Assembly (NCBI GenBank): GCA_021791495.1
Contig: JAJYWN010000023.1
Location: 148,666-212,665 of the forward strand
Source: Bacillota bacterium
GTDB taxonomy: Bacteria > Bacillota > Sulfobacillia > JAJYWN01
Direction: 5' to 3'
DNA: 64,000 nt
Positions 1 through 7,078 of the stretch are shown one piece after another (position 1 is the stretch's first letter; each line of letters begins with the position of its first letter). Both the position numbers and the translations under genes were made by a program. Below the pieces are notes generated by a model. It was not told the origin of the DNA. It saw only the letters and a list, made by a program, of their open reading frames with translations, and ran no database searches.

Positions 1-1
1 C

Positions 2-616
2 GGTCCGGAAGCCGCCAACAACTCGGTACAGCCGGCCAACCTCATTCCCGTGCTCACCCTGGGCATTCCGGGCGGCGCGACATCGGCCGTATTCCTGGGA
101 GCCCTGATCATGTATGGCCTCACCCCCGGCCTGGACCTCTTCCGCAACCAGGGAAACGTGGTTTGGGGAATGTTCTGGGGCATTATCATCGCCAGCATCG
201 CCTACGTGGCTGTGGGGATGCTCTTTGCGGGCTTCTTTGCTAAAGTGACCCTGATCCCGGTCGAATACCTCATCCCGGTTACCCTAGTGACCTGCTTTGT
301 GGGAGCCTTCACCCTAAATGGCAAATTCCCGGACATGGTCCTGGCGGTGGCCATGGGTGTGGTCGGGTATCTGATGCTTGTCCTCAAGTACCCGGTGGCG
401 CCGGCCGTCTTGGGCGTAGTGCTCGGGCCCATGCTCGAGCGCAACTACTTCCGTTCGCTCCTCATTTCCGGCGGCACGCATGCCATCTTCTTCCAAGGTT
501 CTATCGTCTGGGTTCTGTGGGCCCTCACTGCTTTCGCCCTGGTATATCCCTATTTCGTTAGCTACAAGGAACGAAAGAAGGGCAAACGAATTCCTATCGA
601 AGTGACTGGCGGCTAG
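2..616 (+). CDS. TctA-family tripartite tricarboxylate transporter permease (3' part)
   Basis: This is the C-terminal 204 residues of a large membrane permease; the open frame runs off the left edge of the window. It begins GPEAANNSVQPANLIPVLTL and continues into LGIPGGATSAVFLGAL, the conserved Gly/Pro-rich block of TctA proteins. Several hydrophobic segments follow, then a basic tail (KERKKGKR). TctA is the large channel subunit of TctABC secondary transporters, which import citrate, tricarboxylates or aromatic carboxylates with a periplasmic-type binding protein. TctB and TctC should lie upstream, outside the window. The decarboxylase genes start 47 bases downstream on the same strand, so the transporter probably imports their carboxylated substrate. 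Family call is firm; substrate is inferred. Confidence 0.9.
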   Translation, partial: GPEAANNSVQPANLIPVLTLGIPGGATSAVFLGALIMYGLTPGLDLFRNQGNVVWGMFWGIIIASIAYVAVGMLFAGFFAKVTLIPVEYLIPVTLVTCFVGAFTLNGKFPDMVLAVAMGVVGYLMLVLKYPVAPAVLGVVLGPMLERNYFRSLLISGGTHAIFFQGSIVWVLWALTAFALVYPYFVSYKERKKGKRIPIEVTGG

Positions 617-663
617 CACAAAGGAACGACCCATTCGCACGCACCCTAGTAAGGAGGACCGAT

Positions 664-2076
664 GTGAAACACGATCTTCGTAGCTACCTGGCCGACCTGG
701 AAGCAGCGGGCGAAATCCTGCACATCAAGAAGGAAGTCGATGTTCTGAAGAACGTGGGCGGACTGGCCTGGCAGGCCGAGAACTACATGGGCAAGGCTCC
801 CATGTTCGAGAATGTGAAGGGCTATCCTGGCTGGAAAGTGCTGAGCTACCTGAATGGGAGCCGGCGCCGGCTGGCCTTCGGCATTGGAACCACGCCCGAA
901 AAGTTCATTCCCACCTGGCGGGAGCTGCTCCAGAAGGGCCTGACCCCCACGAAGATGGTGGGCAACGCCCCTTGCCAGGAAGTCGTCTGGACAGGCGACC
1001 AAGTCGACCTCTCCAAGCTGCCCATCCACAAGCACTCCTATCTCTGTGCGGGCCCATACATAGGTGGCGGTCTGGGCATCGTCAAGGACCCTGATACAGG
1101 GATCCGTAATGTATCCCTCCACCGGCATCAGATCAAGGGCAAGGACAAGATGGGTGTCATGATGGTAGAGGGCCGACACATGGACCTCATACGGCGTAAG
1201 TGGGATGCGTTGAACAAACCATGCCCCATCGCCATCGCCATCGGCCATCACGGTGCTCTCTACCTTGCTGCCAACTGGACCATGAGCTATGGCGTGGACG
1301 AGATGGAGTTGGCCGGCACCCTCTTGGGCGAACCGGTGGAAATGGTCAAGTGTAAGACCATCGACATGGAAGTTCCGGCCGACGCGGAAGTCGTTATCGA
1401 GGGACTGATACAACCCAACCAGCGCGAGTTGGAAGGTCCCTTCGCCGAGCACACCGGGTACGCACGGGCTGGTTCAGGTCAGAATCCCTGGCTAAAGGTC
1501 ACCGCCATCACCATGCGGAAGGACGCGCTGTTCTATGACCTCCAAGGTGGACGGCCGATCTCCGAATCGCAGATCCTGGACGGCATGCCCATGGAAGTCG
1601 TGTTGTTCGACCGTCTGAAAGACGTCGGTTCTTGGGTCGATCTAAAGGACGTCGTGGCGCTGCCCTCGGCCGGCGGATCCCACATCTTAGTCATCAAGAT
1701 GACTCCGCACCTGGACGGCCAGGCCCGGCTGGTGCTGATGGCCGCCTTAGCACACCAATATATACATACCAAAGTAGCTATAGCCGTAGATGATGACGTG
1801 GATCCACACAACGAGAAGGAACTGTGGTGGTCCATCTCGACCCGTGTCAATCCGGCCAAGGACATCTTCATCGTTCCAGATACGCTGGGGCATCCTTTGG
1901 ATGCTTCGTTGGAACTGGTTACCCCTCCGGGGCACGCTCCGGGTGTACGTGTCGGTTCAAAAATGGGGATCGACGCGACCAAACCGCCCACACGCCTGGC
2001 CGAGGCACGCGCCCACTTCGAGCGCGCCATGCCCAACGGACTCTACGAATACCTGCTGAAGGACTTCATCGGATAG
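664..2076 (+). CDS. UbiD-family prenyl-FMN-dependent decarboxylase
   Basis: 470-residue UbiD-type (de)carboxylase, close to the usual family length. The motif ELEGPFAEHTGYA at about residues 255-267 contains the conserved acidic residues of the E-R-E active site. The C-terminal part has HTKVAIAVDDDVDP and TRVNPAKD, typical of UbiD. The family uses prenylated FMN to add or remove CO2 on aromatic or alpha,beta-unsaturated acids in the cytoplasm. The start is GTG 664 behind AAGGAGG; the ATG at 661 is followed at once by TGA and cannot be used. A UbiX-type cofactor enzyme and an LpdD-type chaperone lie downstream in the same operon, so this should be the catalytic subunit. Substrate unknown: a hydroxybenzoate or heteroaromatic acid is plausible. 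Confidence 0.93.
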   Translation: MKHDLRSYLADLEAAGEILHIKKEVDVLKNVGGLAWQAENYMGKAPMFENVKGYPGWKVLSYLNGSRRRLAFGIGTTPEKFIPTWRELLQKGLTPTKMVGNAPCQEVVWTGDQVDLSKLPIHKHSYLCAGPYIGGGLGIVKDPDTGIRNVSLHRHQIKGKDKMGVMMVEGRHMDLIRRKWDALNKPCPIAIAIGHHGALYLAANWTMSYGVDEMELAGTLLGEPVEMVKCKTIDMEVPADAEVVIEGLIQPNQRELEGPFAEHTGYARAGSGQNPWLKVTAITMRKDALFYDLQGGRPISESQILDGMPMEVVLFDRLKDVGSWVDLKDVVALPSAGGSHILVIKMTPHLDGQARLVLMAALAHQYIHTKVAIAVDDDVDPHNEKELWWSISTRVNPAKDIFIVPDTLGHPLDASLELVTPPGHAPGVRVGSKMGIDATKPPTRLAEARAHFERAMPNGLYEYLLKDFIG

Positions 2077-2109
2077 GCGTGACCATATAGAAAGGCCTGG
2101 TGGATACAG

Positions 2110-2331
2110 ATGCCGGTAGTCATTGTCGAAATGTGGGAAGGCCGGACCGTGGAACAGAAGCGCCGTCTGGTTAAGCGCATCACCGACGCCATGGTGGAAG
2201 AGGCGAAAGTCAAACCCGACCATCTGCACGTCATCATTCACGACGTCCCGAAGGATAGCTGGGGACGTGAAGGCAAGCTCGGTTCGGACCTGGAACCGGC
2301 CGGCGCCCCCGGCGAAGGCGGGAAGAAGTGA
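2110..2331 (+). CDS. 4-oxalocrotonate tautomerase-family protein
   Basis: 73-residue protein starting MPVVIVEMWEGRT, so Pro would be N-terminal after Met removal. Pro-1 is the catalytic base in the tautomerase superfamily. The following pattern (EQKRRLVKRITDAMVEE, then a VIIHDVPKDSWG strand) matches the 4-OT beta-alpha-beta fold, slightly longer than the usual 62 residues because of a C-terminal tail. 4-OT enzymes isomerise unsaturated keto acids from aromatic ring degradation. It lies 33 bases after the UbiD gene, and its TGA overlaps the next start as TGATG. This placement suggests it handles an enol or keto intermediate made after decarboxylation. Function within the family is inferred. 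Confidence 0.88.
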   Translation: MPVVIVEMWEGRTVEQKRRLVKRITDAMVEEAKVKPDHLHVIIHDVPKDSWGREGKLGSDLEPAGAPGEGGKK

Positions 2332-2693
2332 TGGCCTACATCGAACGCCTGTCCCACATGGCCCTGAAGACCGTCGACCTGGAGAAGTCGGTCGAGTTCT
2401 ACACTAAGGTCATCGGCCTCACCCTGCATTCTCGGGGGAAGGTGGGCGACGCTCCCTTGGTAGTGCTGGTGGAAGGCATTGGCCTAACCACCGGCGGGCC
2501 GGGCGCCGGCCACGCCACCGTAGTGGATCACTTTGCCTTCAAAGTCCCTGACCTCGGACCGGTGGTCGAACGCTTGAAGGCGGTCGGAGCCATGATCGTG
2601 GATGGCCCGCGCCCCTCGCCCTATGGTAACTCGGTCTACTTCCTTGATCCTGATGGTAACAAGGTCGAGTGCCACGATGGCGAACGTGCCTAG
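2331..2693 (+). CDS. VOC-superfamily (glyoxalase/extradiol dioxygenase-like) protein
   Basis: 120-residue single vicinal-oxygen-chelate module. It starts AYIERLSHMALKTVDLEKS and ends SVYFLDPDGNKVECHDG, the two hallmark VOC ends that supply metal ligands (His near the N-terminus, Glu in KVECH). VOC proteins include lyases, isomerases, epimerases and ring-cleaving dioxygenases. ATG 2331 overlaps the tautomerase stop (TGATG), so the two are probably translationally coupled; the GTG at 2328 is an in-frame alternative. In this operon it may be a small isomerase or ring-cleavage accessory enzyme, but the sequence does not fix the reaction. Confidence 0.87.
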   Translation: MAYIERLSHMALKTVDLEKSVEFYTKVIGLTLHSRGKVGDAPLVVLVEGIGLTTGGPGAGHATVVDHFAFKVPDLGPVVERLKAVGAMIVDGPRPSPYGNSVYFLDPDGNKVECHDGERA

Positions 2694-2738
2694 CACGGCG
2701 CCCGTCCGGTGCGCCGGATTTCGGAAGGAGGACGCCCC

Positions 2739-3629
2739 ATGTCCCTAGCCGGGCTTAAGACCGCCGTCATCGGCGGGGACGCCCGTGAACTTGAAATCGT
2801 CCGGCTCATGAAGCTTGAGGGGATGGACGTAAAGGTCATCGGTTTGCCTCCCGCCGTCGAGGCGGTCCTGGGCCGCCCGCAGGAAAAGACAGTCGGCGAC
2901 GCCATCGACGGTTGCCAGGCGCTGGTCCTGCCCATTCCCGGTCAGGCGTTGGACGAGGCCATCTTCGCTCCGGCTTGGCCGGAGCGCATCTATGTGCGTC
3001 CCGCGGATTTGGCCCGTGCGGTCAAACCGGCGTGTATGGTCATGGGGTGGGCTTCCCCGACGTTGAAGGGAGACCTGGAGCACGCCGGTATCAGGCTCCG
3101 CGAATACGAAAAGGACGACGAACTGATGATCCTCCGGTCGCGCGCCATCGCCGAGGGAGCCATCAAAATCATCATTGAGAATACCGACGTCACCATTCAT
3201 AAGGCCAAGGTGTTTCTCCTTGGGTTCGGTCGCGTGGCCATGACCATGCTGGAGGTGCTGAACGCGCTGGGCGCGCGGGTGACCCTGGTGGCCCGTAACC
3301 CGGCGCAACTGGCCCGCGGGTGGGAAATGGGGGCCGAGCCTCTGGAGTTGACGCAGTTGGCCGGCAGCATCGGACAAGCCCGGATCGTCATAAACACTGT
3401 TCCGGTCAGACTCCTGGATGCGGGGATGATCAAGCTAACGGCGCCTGACGTCCTGCTCATCGACATGTCCGCCCCTCCCGGCGGCATCGACTTTGACGCC
3501 GCCAAAGCTCTCGGGCGCAAAGGCGTCTGGGCGCGGGGCCTTGGGTCGCGGGCGCCGGTGACGGTCGGTGGCAGTCAATGGAAAGGTGTAAGGAAGATCC
3601 TTGTGGAAGAACTCCGGCCTCAGAACTGA
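2739..3629 (+). CDS. dipicolinate synthase subunit A (DpaA/SpoVFA)-like dehydrogenase
   Basis: 296-residue two-domain NAD(P)-binding protein. The N-terminal domain has KTAVIGGDARELEIVRLMK, and the central block AEGAIKIIIENTDVTIHKAK runs into VFLLGFGRVAMTMLEVL, the Rossmann glycine loop. This layout is that of DpaA, which with the flavoprotein DpaB makes spore dipicolinate from a lysine-pathway precursor. No DpaB, dapG or dapA is present here; the protein sits between a VOC protein and UbiX in a UbiD operon. AAGGAGG lies just before ATG 2739, so the upstream in-frame ATG-like start at 2709 is rejected. It may be the spore enzyme in an odd place, or a paralogue acting on a heteroaromatic or imino acid. 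Family call good, role open. Confidence 0.82.
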   Translation: MSLAGLKTAVIGGDARELEIVRLMKLEGMDVKVIGLPPAVEAVLGRPQEKTVGDAIDGCQALVLPIPGQALDEAIFAPAWPERIYVRPADLARAVKPACMVMGWASPTLKGDLEHAGIRLREYEKDDELMILRSRAIAEGAIKIIIENTDVTIHKAKVFLLGFGRVAMTMLEVLNALGARVTLVARNPAQLARGWEMGAEPLELTQLAGSIGQARIVINTVPVRLLDAGMIKLTAPDVLLIDMSAPPGGIDFDAAKALGRKGVWARGLGSRAPVTVGGSQWKGVRKILVEELRPQN

Positions 3630-3662
3630 ATGTTGCGGGGGCCTTAAGGAGAAAGAGAACTG

Positions 3663-4247
3663 TTGAAGGCAGACAGAAGGAAAGTCGTGGTCGGGATCAC
3701 CGGCGCCACCGGGTCCATCTATGGTGTCCGGCTCCTGGAGACTCTGGCCAAGCGGGATGACGCCGAAGTTCATCTGGTAGTCAGCCGGTGGGCCGAGCGC
3801 ACCCTGGCTCTGGAAATGGGGCTTTCCGTGGCCGACCTGAAACCGCTGTGCCACCGGATGCACCCCCCCGAGGACGTATCGGCCGCCATCGCCAGCGGTT
3901 CCTTCGGAGTGCAGGCCACGGCCATCATTCCGTGCAGCATGAAGACCCTGGCCGCCGTGGCCGCCGGCTACTCGGCCGATCTGATATCGCGCGCCGCCGA
4001 CGTGGCCTTGAAAGAGCGCCGTCCCTTGATCCTGGTGACGCGGGAGACGCCGCTCTCGGCCATCCATCTCAGGAACATGCTGACGGCCACCGAGGCGGGT
4101 GCCATGGTCCTCCCGCCGGTCCCGGCCTTCTATGGTCATCCCCAGAACATAGGGGACATTGTCATGCAGACCGTCAGCCGGGTTATGGACCACCTCGGCT
4201 TTCCGAACTCGGTGGCCTACCGGTGGGAGGGGCTGGATGAACACTGA
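3663..4247 (+). CDS. ubiX: UbiX-family flavin prenyltransferase
   Basis: 194-residue flavoprotein. The N-terminus VVVGITGATGSIYGVRLLE is the FMN-binding signature, and later blocks are IPCSMKTLAAVAAGYSADL (Ser/Met loop), RRPLILVTRETPLSAIHL and the C-terminal PAFYGHPQNIGDIV. UbiX/Pad1 joins dimethylallyl (mono)phosphate to FMN to make the prenyl-FMN cofactor of UbiD. The start is TTG 3663 after TTAAGGAGAAAG. The next gene begins inside this one (ATG 4237, 11-base overlap). It is a true UbiX rather than the related DpaB, judged by the PLSAIHL and PAFYG blocks. It should supply cofactor to the UbiD protein at 664. Confidence 0.93.
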   Translation: MKADRRKVVVGITGATGSIYGVRLLETLAKRDDAEVHLVVSRWAERTLALEMGLSVADLKPLCHRMHPPEDVSAAIASGSFGVQATAIIPCSMKTLAAVAAGYSADLISRAADVALKERRPLILVTRETPLSAIHLRNMLTATEAGAMVLPPVPAFYGHPQNIGDIVMQTVSRVMDHLGFPNSVAYRWEGLDEH

Positions 4248-4662
4248 CGAGGGTATCCGCGCTTCGGTCGGTCAAGGCCGCCTCCGCGTTTGGGGCGAAG
4301 CGGTCGAGGTGGGCGATGACTTGGTGGCCTGGGTGGCCGGCGGTACCCGCGCCCATGTGGGCGCTGTGGCCGTGGCGGCACTGCGGCCCAGTCTGGCCGA
4401 CGCCGGCCGACTTTCTTTCACGCCGTCCCTGATCACCCTGGCCGGCCATAAGGAGGACACCTTGGCACTGGAGGGGGCGGCCGTCCTCTCGAAGGTCACC
4501 CAGCGCACGGTGGTGCTGACTGTCGGCATTCACATCGACGACGCCACCGGCGCGGAACTGGCTGCTCTGGTACAGAATGCTCGGGCTGTCATCAAGGATT
4601 TGGCCGACCGGACCCCGCGTCCGGCCCGGCAAGGGAGTGCTTCCAATGTTCAACCCCATTAG
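4237..4662 (+). CDS. lpdD: LpdD-like prenylated-flavin chaperone
   Basis: 141-residue protein. After a short N-terminal region (GQGRLRVWGEAVEVGDD) it contains GAVAVAALRPSL, TPSLITLAGHKEDTLA and VVLTVGIHIDDATGAEL. The spaced HKED and GIHID elements match the small LpdD/VdcD-like family that accompanies gallate-type UbiD decarboxylases and is thought to help deliver or mature prenyl-FMN. ATG 4237 lies within the last codons of ubiX, and the gene's 3' end overlaps the regulator start at 4646, so the three genes are tightly coupled. The family assignment is from pattern recognition and less certain than UbiD/UbiX, but the context supports it strongly. Confidence 0.75.
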   Translation: MNTDEGIRASVGQGRLRVWGEAVEVGDDLVAWVAGGTRAHVGAVAVAALRPSLADAGRLSFTPSLITLAGHKEDTLALEGAAVLSKVTQRTVVLTVGIHIDDATGAELAALVQNARAVIKDLADRTPRPARQGSASNVQPH

Positions 4663-5416
4663 CCAGACCAGGATCGCCCAACGCGTGGTTGAGCAGATCG
4701 TCAAGTCCATCCGCGAAGGCCGCGTCAACCCCGGTGATAAACTGCCCGGGGAGAATTCCCTGGCGGCCGATTTTCAGGTGAGCCGGCCCTGCGTCCGGGA
4801 AGCCCTGCGCATCTTGGAGGCCGTGGGTGTGGTCGAGGTGCGACGCGGGAAAGGATGCTACGTCCTGCGCAGCCCGGACGGGCTGGACGGAGGCTCCATC
4901 TGGCTTTCCTGGCTAACGGTGTTTCGTCACGAAGTGCTGGCCCTGATGGAAGTCCGCGAAGCGGTGGAATCCAAGGCCGCCGCTCTGGCGGCGGCGCGGG
5001 CTTCTGACGCGGATATCGCGCAGCTACAGGACATCGTGAACCGGTTCTGGGCGGGCCTGCGCCAAAGTGGCGGCGGCGAACTGACCCCCGACGAGGCCTA
5101 CGCTTTAGACACGAGGTTCCACCAGACCATTGCTACCGCCAGTGGGAACCCCTTCCTGCTCCGGTTGGCGAACAACATCGGGGGGGCCATCGATGCCGAC
5201 CGGCGTGCCGTCATGACCATGCCCAACCGCATGCAGGCCTCAGCCGAGGACCACCAGGCCATCGTCCAGGCTTTGAAGAACCGGGACGCCGAGGGGGCCC
5301 GGAACGCCATGGTCCACCACATCCAAGGAGTAGCTCGGGCCATCGAGTCGGGCGTCGAAGACCGGTCGGAAGCCGGTCAACGCAAGACCAGGCGGAAGCG
5401 AGCGATGGTAGGTTAG
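4646..5416 (+). CDS. FadR/GntR-family transcriptional regulator with FCD domain
   Basis: 256-residue regulator. Residues 1-75 form a winged helix of GntR type (KLPGENSLAADFQVSRPCVR, then EALRILEAVGVVEVRRGKG). Residues about 95-235 form an all-helical FCD ligand-binding domain; LDTRFHQTIATASGNP and the later EDHQAIVQAL and HHIQG carry the Asp/His residues that usually bind a metal and a carboxylate ligand. ATG 4646 is taken as start; GTG 4637 is an in-frame alternative. As the last gene of the operon it most likely senses the imported carboxylate or a product and controls the cluster, usually by repression. Its stop overlaps the stop of the convergent MATE gene by two bases. Confidence 0.9.
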   Translation: MFNPISQTRIAQRVVEQIVKSIREGRVNPGDKLPGENSLAADFQVSRPCVREALRILEAVGVVEVRRGKGCYVLRSPDGLDGGSIWLSWLTVFRHEVLALMEVREAVESKAAALAAARASDADIAQLQDIVNRFWAGLRQSGGGELTPDEAYALDTRFHQTIATASGNPFLLRLANNIGGAIDADRRAVMTMPNRMQASAEDHQAIVQALKNRDAEGARNAMVHHIQGVARAIESGVEDRSEAGQRKTRRKRAMVG

Positions 5417-6924
5417 ACCCTTATTTCTTTCCACTTTCCCGTGCCGATTCTCCGCAGTACCAGGAACATCCGGACCCACTGGTCCAGGTTCACGGCGAGC
5501 CATACTCCCGTGAGGCCCAGCCCGAAGGCAAGGACCATCAGGTAGGCGGCTCCCACGCGCAAGGTCCACATCCCCACGAAGGTGATGTAGAGCGGGTATC
5601 TCGTGTCGCCGGCGCCGCGTAACGCGCCGGCAAGGATAGAGTACGAGCCCATCGGCGGTTGGGCGAAGGCCGCCAACCGGAGAATGTGCGCGCCCATGGC
5701 GATAATGGCGGCGTCTGTGGTGTAAATGCGCATCAACGAGGACCCGAAGAAGAAGAAGCACACCGACAGCAAGCCCATGACCAAGACTCCTAAGCGTCGG
5801 GTCATCAGGGCGTAAGCTTCCGCCAGATCGGGCCGCTTGGCCCCCAGGCTCTGCCCGACCAGCGTCGCCGCGGCCAGGGAGAAACCGAAGCCAGAGGTGA
5901 AAGAGACCGAGGTGATGTTCGTAGCTACCTGGTGCGCGGCGTAGGCCGTGGTACCCAGGGAGATGATGAGGCGGGCGAAAGCGTTCATCCCGCCCGACAT
6001 CAGGAGCTGTTCCAGAGCGGAAGGCACGCCGATGACGAGCAGACGGCGGATCATGCCGGGGTCGACGCGGAGTCGCCCGCCCGGCCAGGTCAGACGCACG
6101 GCGAAACGCCCGGAAGTCAGGGTCAGCAGGTAAACGCCGCTGGTTACCATACCGGCCACTAGGATAGCCAGCCCCGCTCCGGCCACATCCATCTCCGGCA
6201 AGCCGAACCTGCCATAGACCAGGAGCCAGATGATGCCGACGTTCACAAGGGCGCCGGCGAAGGCGATTTTCATGGGCGTGCGGGTATCACCGGCGCCGCG
6301 CATGGCGGCGGAGAAGCACAGGTTTAGATTGGAGAAGACCGAGGCGGCGAAAAGCAGGCGCAGGTAGACGATGGCCGGCGCCAGGACGTCGTCCTCGGCG
6401 CCCATGAAGCTGAGAATCGCGGGGGCCATGGCGAAACCCAAAGTGGCGACGGCGAAAGAGAGCAAGAAGGAGACCGTCACGGCCTGACGCGCCGCCAGTT
6501 CGGCTCCCTGGTGGTCGCGGGCGCCCACGAAATGGGCCACGAGAGTGGTGGTGCCGACGCCGAAGGCGCTGAAGCCGGACGAGAAGAACCAGTTGATGGA
6601 GTTGGAAACGCCCACGGCGGCGATGGCCTGTGCTCCCAAGTGCGATACCATCGCCAGGGCGGCGATCTGCACGGCGGTGAAAAGTAGTTGCTCGCCGACG
6701 GCGGGTCCCGCCAGGCCCAGGACGCGGGCAGCCAGTTCCCTGGGACCGGGAATGCCGGCCGGTACCGCCGGTGCTGCCGTCCGCGAGGGTCCGGCCGGGA
6801 GCGTGCTGGTAGATACAGCGGACGCGGAGGATGCTACGGACGCGGGGGACCCGGTACGCGCGACCGGTGCTATGATCTCTACGGCAGATGCCAGTCCGTC
6901 GGGATTTTCTTCGGGTGTCGACAT
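5413..6924 (-). CDS. MATE-family multidrug/Na+ antiporter
   Basis: 503-residue inner-membrane exporter with about 12 hydrophobic segments in two similar halves. Family blocks include GVSNSINWFFSSGFSAFGVG, GAGDTRTPMKIAFAGALVN in the first half and GAGDTRYPLYITFVG in the second. The start at 6924 (MSTPEENPDG) has GGAG seven bases upstream; an in-frame extension to 7014 lacks a good site. Residues about 15-60 form a Ser/Ala/Pro-rich unstructured leader not usual for the family. MATE proteins expel cationic drugs or metabolites using Na+ or H+ gradients. The gene diverges from the asparagine synthetase gene and converges on the FCD regulator. Substrate unknown. Confidence 0.92.
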   Translation of the reverse strand: MSTPEENPDGLASAVEIIAPVARTGSPASVASSASAVSTSTLPAGPSRTAAPAVPAGIPGPRELAARVLGLAGPAVGEQLLFTAVQIAALAMVSHLGAQAIAAVGVSNSINWFFSSGFSAFGVGTTTLVAHFVGARDHQGAELAARQAVTVSFLLSFAVATLGFAMAPAILSFMGAEDDVLAPAIVYLRLLFAASVFSNLNLCFSAAMRGAGDTRTPMKIAFAGALVNVGIIWLLVYGRFGLPEMDVAGAGLAILVAGMVTSGVYLLTLTSGRFAVRLTWPGGRLRVDPGMIRRLLVIGVPSALEQLLMSGGMNAFARLIISLGTTAYAAHQVATNITSVSFTSGFGFSLAAATLVGQSLGAKRPDLAEAYALMTRRLGVLVMGLLSVCFFFFGSSLMRIYTTDAAIIAMGAHILRLAAFAQPPMGSYSILAGALRGAGDTRYPLYITFVGMWTLRVGAAYLMVLAFGLGLTGVWLAVNLDQWVRMFLVLRRIGTGKWKEIRV

Positions 6925-7000
6925 GATTGCTCCATAATATGGCATTCTTCGCATACCGCATTCGAGCTTTGCCCAAGTATTCCCTTCGGCCTCGGAATCT

Positions 7001-7030
7001 TTGACATTATGCAAACTTGTCGGTTAACAT
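7001..7030 (+). promoter_or_regulatory. putative sigma-A promoter of the asnB fusion gene
   Basis: TTGACA (7001-7006) and TAACAT (7025-7030) are 18 bases apart, about 50 bases before the GTG start at 7079. The -35 is perfect, the -10 matches 4 of 6. It lies in the intergenic region shared with the divergent MATE gene. Confidence 0.5.
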
Positions 7031-7078
7031 ACGGACAGGCACTAATCTCGCTTTCCTTCTGTGGGGAGGGATCCGCAA

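Noticed and set aside
646..1452. Long open frame antisense to the UbiD gene
   Set aside because: Shadow of a GC-rich coding strand; no ribosome site, no family motifs, and the plus-strand frame is clearly UbiD.
3663..4247. DpaB (dipicolinate synthase subunit B) as partner of the DpaA-like protein
   Set aside because: Motifs PLSAIHL and PAFYGHPQ and the CSMKT loop are those of UbiX prenyltransferases, not of SpoVFB.
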